Shown: positions 60,374 through 64,000 of the stretch, piece after piece
Position numbering within the stretch: position 1 is the stretch's first letter
How the letters are laid out: each line of letters starts with the position of its first letter
Notes under the pieces: model-generated
What the model was told of the DNA's origin: nothing
What the model saw: the letters and a program-made list of their open reading frames with translations, nothing else
Database searches by the model: none
Source of the DNA: an uncultured Kiloniellaceae bacterium
GTDB lineage: Bacteria; Pseudomonadota; Alphaproteobacteria; Kiloniellales; Kiloniellaceae
Length of the DNA stretch: 64,000 nt
Assembly (NCBI GenBank): GCA_947500035.1
Contig: CANMQP010000015.1
Coordinates: 62,001 to 126,000 of the forward strand
Direction: 5' to 3'
Made by a program: the position numbers and the translations under genes

Positions 60374-61114
60374 TTAAGCCGGCAGCATCTCGCCGACCTG
60401 TCTCTCGACGGCTTTCGGGTCCCCGATCAGGCCTGCATAGGTCTCCACCGAGGTGGGGTCCGGGTGGACGTCTTCTTCACCGGCTTCGACGGCGGCCAGA
60501 ATTTTCTGTGCGACCGATGCGGGCGTTGCCTTCTCGGCAGGGAAGTTCGCTGCCATATCCGTGTCCACCGGGCCGGGGTAGACGCCCACGACGAGCGTGC
60601 CCTGTGCGGCCAGCTCGGCCCGCACCCCCTGCGTCAGGGAATGCACAGCCGCCTTGGAGGCACTGTAAGAGCCGAGAACGGGAAAGTTCACATAGGCGGC
60701 AATGGAGCTCATGTTGACGATCGCGCCACCGCCGTTCTTCGCGAGAACCGGCGCGAAGGCGCGGGTCACATTGAGGACGCCGAAATAGTTGATTTCCATC
60801 TCATTGCGGGCCGCCTCGATGCCATCGGCTGAGATCAGGCCTTCAAAGGCCGCGATTCCGGCGTTGTTGATCAGAACCGCGACGTCGCCATGGGCGGCGG
60901 CAGCGGCCCGGATGGTCTCCGGCTTGGTGACGTCCAGCGTGACCGGTACCACACGGCCGCCGCTGGTTTCGACCAGATCGGCCAATGCCGCCGTGTTACG
61001 CGCAGCCGCGTAGACCTTTGCGGCACCCGCCGCCAGCAGCTCTTTGACGAAGGCCCGGCCGATACCGCGATTAGCACCGGTGACAAAGGCGGCTTTTCCT
61101 TTAATCTTGCTCAC
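60374..61114 (-). CDS. Short-chain dehydrogenase/reductase
   Basis: 246 residues from the GTG at 61114, which has AGGAG eight bases upstream; the frame is open to 61213 without support. Classical SDR: FVTGANRGIG, VAVLINNAGI, MSSIAAYVNFPVLGSYSASKAA (S and Y-x3-K intact). The gene is divergent from a TetR gene with a strong palindromic operator between, so it is the probable target of that repressor. Substrate unknown. Confidence 0.93.
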   Translation of the reverse strand: MSKIKGKAAFVTGANRGIGRAFVKELLAAGAAKVYAAARNTAALADLVETSGGRVVPVTLDVTKPETIRAAAAAHGDVAVLINNAGIAAFEGLISADGIEAARNEMEINYFGVLNVTRAFAPVLAKNGGGAIVNMSSIAAYVNFPVLGSYSASKAAVHSLTQGVRAELAAQGTLVVGVYPGPVDTDMAANFPAEKATPASVAQKILAAVEAGEEDVHPDPTSVETYAGLIGDPKAVERQVGEMLPA

Positions 61115-61179
61115 GACGTGATCTCCTGAGGTTGAATTTGCCCGCTGATCCAGGGGCATTGAAATTTTTAGTAACGAGT

Positions 61180-61235
61180 GGTATTTAAATGAAGATGGAT
61201 GACGGGATGTCAAGATATTTAAATACCGATCGGTA
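61180..61235. promoter_or_regulatory. TetR operator region with palindrome and outer inverted repeat
   Basis: TACCGATCGGTA (61224-61235) is a perfect 12-bp palindrome with flanking AT-rich arms. A separate perfect 11-bp inverted repeat joins GGTATTTAAAT (61180-61190) and ATTTAAATACC (61217-61227), overlapping the palindrome. The whole lies between the divergent SDR (start 61114) and TetR (start 61256) genes, where a repressor would shut both. Confidence 0.75.
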
Positions 61236-61255
61236 ATTTAATTCGTGAGATAAGG

Positions 61256-61861
61256 GTGAAGGCAGTGGGAACCGGACGTGGCCGGCCGCGGAAATCAGAT
61301 CCGGACGAGGTCCTGGACAAAGCCATGGAGCTCTTTTGGGAACGTGGGTTCGAGGGAACCTCCATGAACGATCTCGCCTGCGCGACCGGTATGGCCAAGC
61401 CCGGCCTCTACGCCACCTTCGGCGACAAGGAAGCGCTCTACGCCAAGGCACTGGCGCGCTATTTCGAGCACAACGCTCCGGTTTTCAACGAGATTTTTGA
61501 TACCCCCGGCCCCTTGAAAGAATTCATGCGCCGCTATCTGGAAACCATCGCCGCATCGCTCAATGACAAAAGCAAACCGCGCGGCTGTTTCATGGTCAAC
61601 TCCATGGTCGACTGCGCCCACCAGCCGACGTCACTGGAACGCATCAGCCGCGAGCAGCACAAACAACGGCAAACCGCAATCCTGAAGCGCTTCCGGGACG
61701 CAGAGGCGCAGGGCGAACTGCCCGCCGACGCAGACCCGAAGGCTTTGGCCGATTTCTTTGCCGGCCAAAGCCTGGCCCTGGGTGTGATGGCCAGCAACGG
61801 CGCGGACAAAACGGCGCTACAGAGCTTTATCGATGTGGCGCTGACGGTGCTGCCCCGCTAA
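61256..61861 (+). CDS. TetR family repressor
   Basis: 201 residues with GTG start. N-terminal helix-turn-helix: GRPRKSDPDEVLDKAMELFWERGFEGTSMNDLACATGMAKPGLYATFGDKEALY, the classic AcrR/QacR-like form. The C-terminal part carries GCFMVNSMVDCAH, matching a TetR_C subgroup common near SDR and glutathione genes. The palindrome at 61224-61235, 20 bp upstream of the start, is the likely operator. Control of the divergent SDR gene and of itself is expected. Confidence 0.93.
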   Translation: MKAVGTGRGRPRKSDPDEVLDKAMELFWERGFEGTSMNDLACATGMAKPGLYATFGDKEALYAKALARYFEHNAPVFNEIFDTPGPLKEFMRRYLETIAASLNDKSKPRGCFMVNSMVDCAHQPTSLERISREQHKQRQTAILKRFRDAEAQGELPADADPKALADFFAGQSLALGVMASNGADKTALQSFIDVALTVLPR

Positions 61862-62031
61862 GGCTCGTTGGCAGGTGACGGTTGATGCGCGGGCGCGCTA
61901 TCGAACACCCCCGTCATCTTTAAGGCAGAGAGTCCTCGATGCTGAATGACTTACAAAACAAGATCCTACCCCCTAAGTACCAATGGACTCCTGTTCAGCG
62001 TACAGCACCAATATTATCGACAACATCTGCG

Positions 62032-62418
62032 TCACCTGGCGGTTGAGGAGACTTCGGGTAATGCGATTTCTTCCAGCTTAAAGATCCGTTCGCTGCCTCC
62101 CGGCGCGTTGGTCCGCAGGAACGCACCAGAAAATCCCCATTTCGATCCTTGAATATAAAGGCACATCGGCTGCTCTTCTCCTGAGACGTCAGGGTCAGAA
62201 TAAAGCGAGATCTTTAGCAACTCGCTGGCAGGCAGATCAGGCAGATTCAAGTCTGAAGCGCTAACTCGCTCGACCACAGCAATTGCCCGATCTAACGCGA
62301 TTGTTTTATGTCCACTCTCCTCAAGACGACGTGCAAGCGCGAACTGCCCCGACTCCTTGTCTTCGGGCGATTCGCAGATCTCGACCGAGCTTAGGGGGAT
62401 ATCGTCGAATTTGGTCAT
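62032..62418 (-). CDS. Hypothetical protein
   Basis: 128 residues from the ATG at 62418 (MTKFDDIPLSSVEICE); the frame extends to 62469. Acidic, no signal or membrane segment, with a Glu/Asp-rich middle. No family recognised. Codon use and lower GC differ from the chromosomal background, and it is the first of three orphan minus-strand genes, a possible acquired island. Confidence 0.5.
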   Translation of the reverse strand: MTKFDDIPLSSVEICESPEDKESGQFALARRLEESGHKTIALDRAIAVVERVSASDLNLPDLPASELLKISLYSDPDVSGEEQPMCLYIQGSKWGFSGAFLRTNAPGGSERIFKLEEIALPEVSSTAR

Positions 62419-62607
62419 CTTGGCTCGTACCCTCACATCAGTGACAGACCATAGAAGCTGAGAGCTCAAAATGCCGAAACATAAAACTCCGCTCCAAATT
62501 TGGAACAGTCAATGTGCTCGAGGTCAGATCTTTTTTTCATGCAGTGAGTTACAGCGTTTTTTGCATGAAATAAAACCTGCTCCTACTTTCACAACCCGCT
62601 CCGCTTA

Positions 62608-63132
62608 CTACAACGCATCAATGACGTAGTAAATTCCATTGGATATCAAATTGAACTTCAATTCTTCACTGCCAACTAAGGTTTCGTCGGGCCGTAACAC
62701 GTCGAAATAAATAATCACGGCTTCGGATGTATCCTCTTCACCGCAAGGGTACCAAAAAAACTCGATATGATTTTCTGTTTTTTTTGTAAATTGATCAAAT
62801 GAAACACAGCTTTGAGCCGTTTTTGATTTTCGTTCTTTTAGTACGTAGTTGGCGCCATCATCACTCAAGGCATTCATTGATACTGCGGGAAGATAGCTTT
62901 TTTTATCAACCTCTACGAATATGGAGTACTCATTTTTCACGACTTGATATTTTGTGGGCATTTCATCGTGGAAAAAGAGATTACTCGCATCAGACACCGA
63001 ACGCTCTAACACAACCACCCCATCAGCATCCTCCAGAGAAAAGTAATAATACTTTCCAAATACAGGGGCGCATCCAGATAGCAAAAATGGAGATATTATT
63101 GCCGCTAATACATATAGAACCTGTTTCGTCAT
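62608..63132 (-). CDS. AT-rich lipoprotein of unknown function
   Basis: 174 residues with a lipoprotein signal (MTKQVLYVLAAIISPFLLSGC, lipobox L-S-G-C, Cys at residue 21). The remainder is beta-rich with two cysteines that could pair (AQSCVSF and WYPCGEE). Base composition is markedly AT-rich compared with the window average, pointing to horizontal acquisition. No family recognised. Confidence 0.65.
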   Translation of the reverse strand: MTKQVLYVLAAIISPFLLSGCAPVFGKYYYFSLEDADGVVVLERSVSDASNLFFHDEMPTKYQVVKNEYSIFVEVDKKSYLPAVSMNALSDDGANYVLKERKSKTAQSCVSFDQFTKKTENHIEFFWYPCGEEDTSEAVIIYFDVLRPDETLVGSEELKFNLISNGIYYVIDAL

Positions 63133-63325
63133 ATATAATTATCTCGACATCTAAATATTTTAACGCGTCGGCGTTTCGAAATATCTTGAAGGCAGCGGCT
63201 TGGGGTCCCAAAATAATTACTCATGCTTCCTCTCTTGAGTGAGCCGCCTGCGAAAATTATTAATCCACCAACGCAACTGTTGGAGTTGTAGCTGCGTAAT
63301 TAGGGTCAAGTTGAGCTACACCCGA

Positions 63326-63661
63326 TCACTCCAGCCAGCTAGGCCTAGCAGACTCTTCCCCTGACCAGCCCCAATCCTGCAGTACTCTGACAAAGGTGCT
63401 TCTGTCGTAAGCTCCCAACTCCTTCGGTTCGCTAAGAATACTATAGCCATATCCTTCATCGACCCATTCCTGGTGCGTCTCAGCGGAATCACCTCGGCTC
63501 AAAGTAATTATCATGCCCCGCCTGGCACCAAATTGCGGCAGTAAGAACTCTCCCCTGACTTCTTTCCCACTTGATAAAACCGACTGAAATGGAACGATGA
63601 TTTCGATTGCCAAATCATCAGCAGCAGCTTTCCATTTTTTTTGCAGATTTGATAGAGACAC
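63326..63661 (-). CDS. Hypothetical protein
   Basis: 111 residues (MSLSNLQKKWKAAADDLAIEI). Soluble, with EEWVDEGYGYSI-like charged and aromatic clusters near residue 65-75 and a W-rich end (DWGWSGEESARPSW). No family recognised. The gene is AT-rich like its neighbours. The upstream 265 bp up to the MAPEG start contain no other convincing gene. Confidence 0.5.
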   Translation of the reverse strand: MSLSNLQKKWKAAADDLAIEIIVPFQSVLSSGKEVRGEFLLPQFGARRGMIITLSRGDSAETHQEWVDEGYGYSILSEPKELGAYDRSTFVRVLQDWGWSGEESARPSWLE

Positions 63662-63850
63662 CTGCGGTTCCTATAAACAGAGTTGTCACATTTAGGTCCA
63701 CTTTGCGCATGGTTAGCAGGCCATCGTCGAGAGCATCCTCTCATACCGGCATTACTTTTCAACTGGTATATGGCCGCAAAACCCTGCTCTCTCTGCCTAA
63801 GCGCTTTAGCAGGAGCAGCTGTCCTTCCCAAAAGAATTTTCTTGCCGTAT

Positions 63851-63897
63851 CTACCTTCCGTAAGGTAGATACAAATCATCTACCAATCGTCAGGTAG
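63851..63897. promoter_or_regulatory. Tandem TetR-type operators upstream of the MAPEG gene
   Basis: CTACCTTCCGTAAGGTAG (63851-63868) and CTACCAATCGTCAGGTAG (63880-63897) are 18-bp dyads with identical CTACC/GGTAG ends, 29 bp apart. The first is embedded in a perfect 11-bp hairpin (GTATCTACCTT / AAGGTAGATAC). Such paired CTACC-N8-GGTAG sites are typical TetR-family operators; the repressor gene is presumably beyond the window. Confidence 0.7.
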
Positions 63898-63926
63898 TTT
63901 ATTCACCCGAAAGAAAGGCACGAAAC

Positions 63927-64000
63927 ATGTCGCAAGAGATCTTCTGGCTGGCCGCCACCGCCCTGATGACCGCCCTTTTCTGGGTGCCTTATGTTCTAAA
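63927..64000 (+). CDS. MAPEG-type membrane protein, N-terminal part (partial)
   Basis: The frame runs off the end after 24 codons. The start MSQEIFWLAATALMTALFWV followed by PYVLN matches the first helix of MAPEG-family membrane proteins, which include glutathione-dependent and uncharacterised bacterial forms. An AAAGG motif lies at a slightly long distance upstream. Two TetR-type operators lie 30-75 bp upstream, so the gene is probably inducible. Confidence 0.7.
   Translation, partial: MSQEIFWLAATALMTALFWVPYVL

Noticed and set aside
63511-63879. 122-codon minus-strand frame overlapping the 111-residue hypothetical gene
   Set aside because: Overlaps in a different frame by half its length, passes through the operator hairpins, and has Cys/Arg-rich shadow-like composition.

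Overview
The window looks like chromosomal DNA of a GC-rich (roughly 60% by eye) alphaproteobacterium, probably a free-living, possibly marine or saline member of the Rhodospirillales/Kiloniellales type. That guess rests on gene content (sugar and onium-compound catabolism, many LysR/TetR/AraC/IclR regulators, a Caulobacter-XylX-like FAH protein, DUF849 and DUF2161 proteins) and codon use, not on a marker gene. I saw no rRNA, tRNA, CRISPR array, complete insertion sequence or phage module.

Layout. 1-7.9 kb: a carbohydrate ABC transporter (two permeases, ATPase) with an embedded MGH1-type glycoside hydrolase, then an FAH-family dehydratase/hydrolase, an SMP-30 lactonase and an IlvD/Edd dehydratase. 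Together they suggest import, lactone opening and non-phosphorylative breakdown of a sugar acid. 8.0-11.6 kb: a DgcA-like N-demethylating flavoprotein and a DUF1835 protein. 11.6-15.6 kb: a chemoreceptor downstream of a LivK-type binding protein, separated by an intrinsic terminator that fills the spacer. 16-23 kb: IclR and LysR regulators, a Rieske oxygenase, a fused carnitine dehydrogenase-thioesterase, a beta-keto acid cleavage enzyme and a CdhR-like regulator. This is a clear carnitine-to-glycine-betaine block, and with the Rieske enzyme and the DgcA-like protein it could run on to sarcosine. 23-28.7 kb: a Tag-like glycosylase, a secreted Asp-box propeller protein, a GPH-type symporter and two envelope proteins (DUF3833, DUF6134-like). 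28.8-30.8 kb: a cold-shock unit (DEAD-box helicase, CspA) with structured leaders and an intrinsic terminator. 31-33.4 kb: a 3-hydroxyisobutyrate-dehydrogenase-like enzyme and a divergent ftrA/rhodanese pair. 33.5-39.5 kb: a surface-glycan locus (flippase, alkaline-phosphatase-superfamily enzyme, two paralogous GT2 enzymes) split by a nested hairpin element.

39.9-64 kb: mixed accessory region. It holds a 5 x 16-bp tandem repeat, a rhodanese-DUF2892 membrane protein, a nickel permease with a histidine-rich loop, two tiny overlapping ORFs, an HSP70-like protein, Nudix, an enolase-superfamily enzyme, a REP-like element, and a TetR-controlled Tat/YdhR-like/DJ-1 operon with a three-part operator. 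It continues with a BTAD-alpha/beta-hydrolase fusion, a P1 peptidase, a DUF2161 nuclease-fold protein, a propeller protein, a LysR/SDR pair, YghU, two SDRs, a TetR gene with its palindromic operator, and AT-richer orphan genes. The window ends inside a MAPEG gene preceded by two TetR-type operators.

Starts were moved from the longest reading frame where a Shine-Dalgarno sequence or family conservation supported it. Functions come from motif recognition only; no database search was possible.
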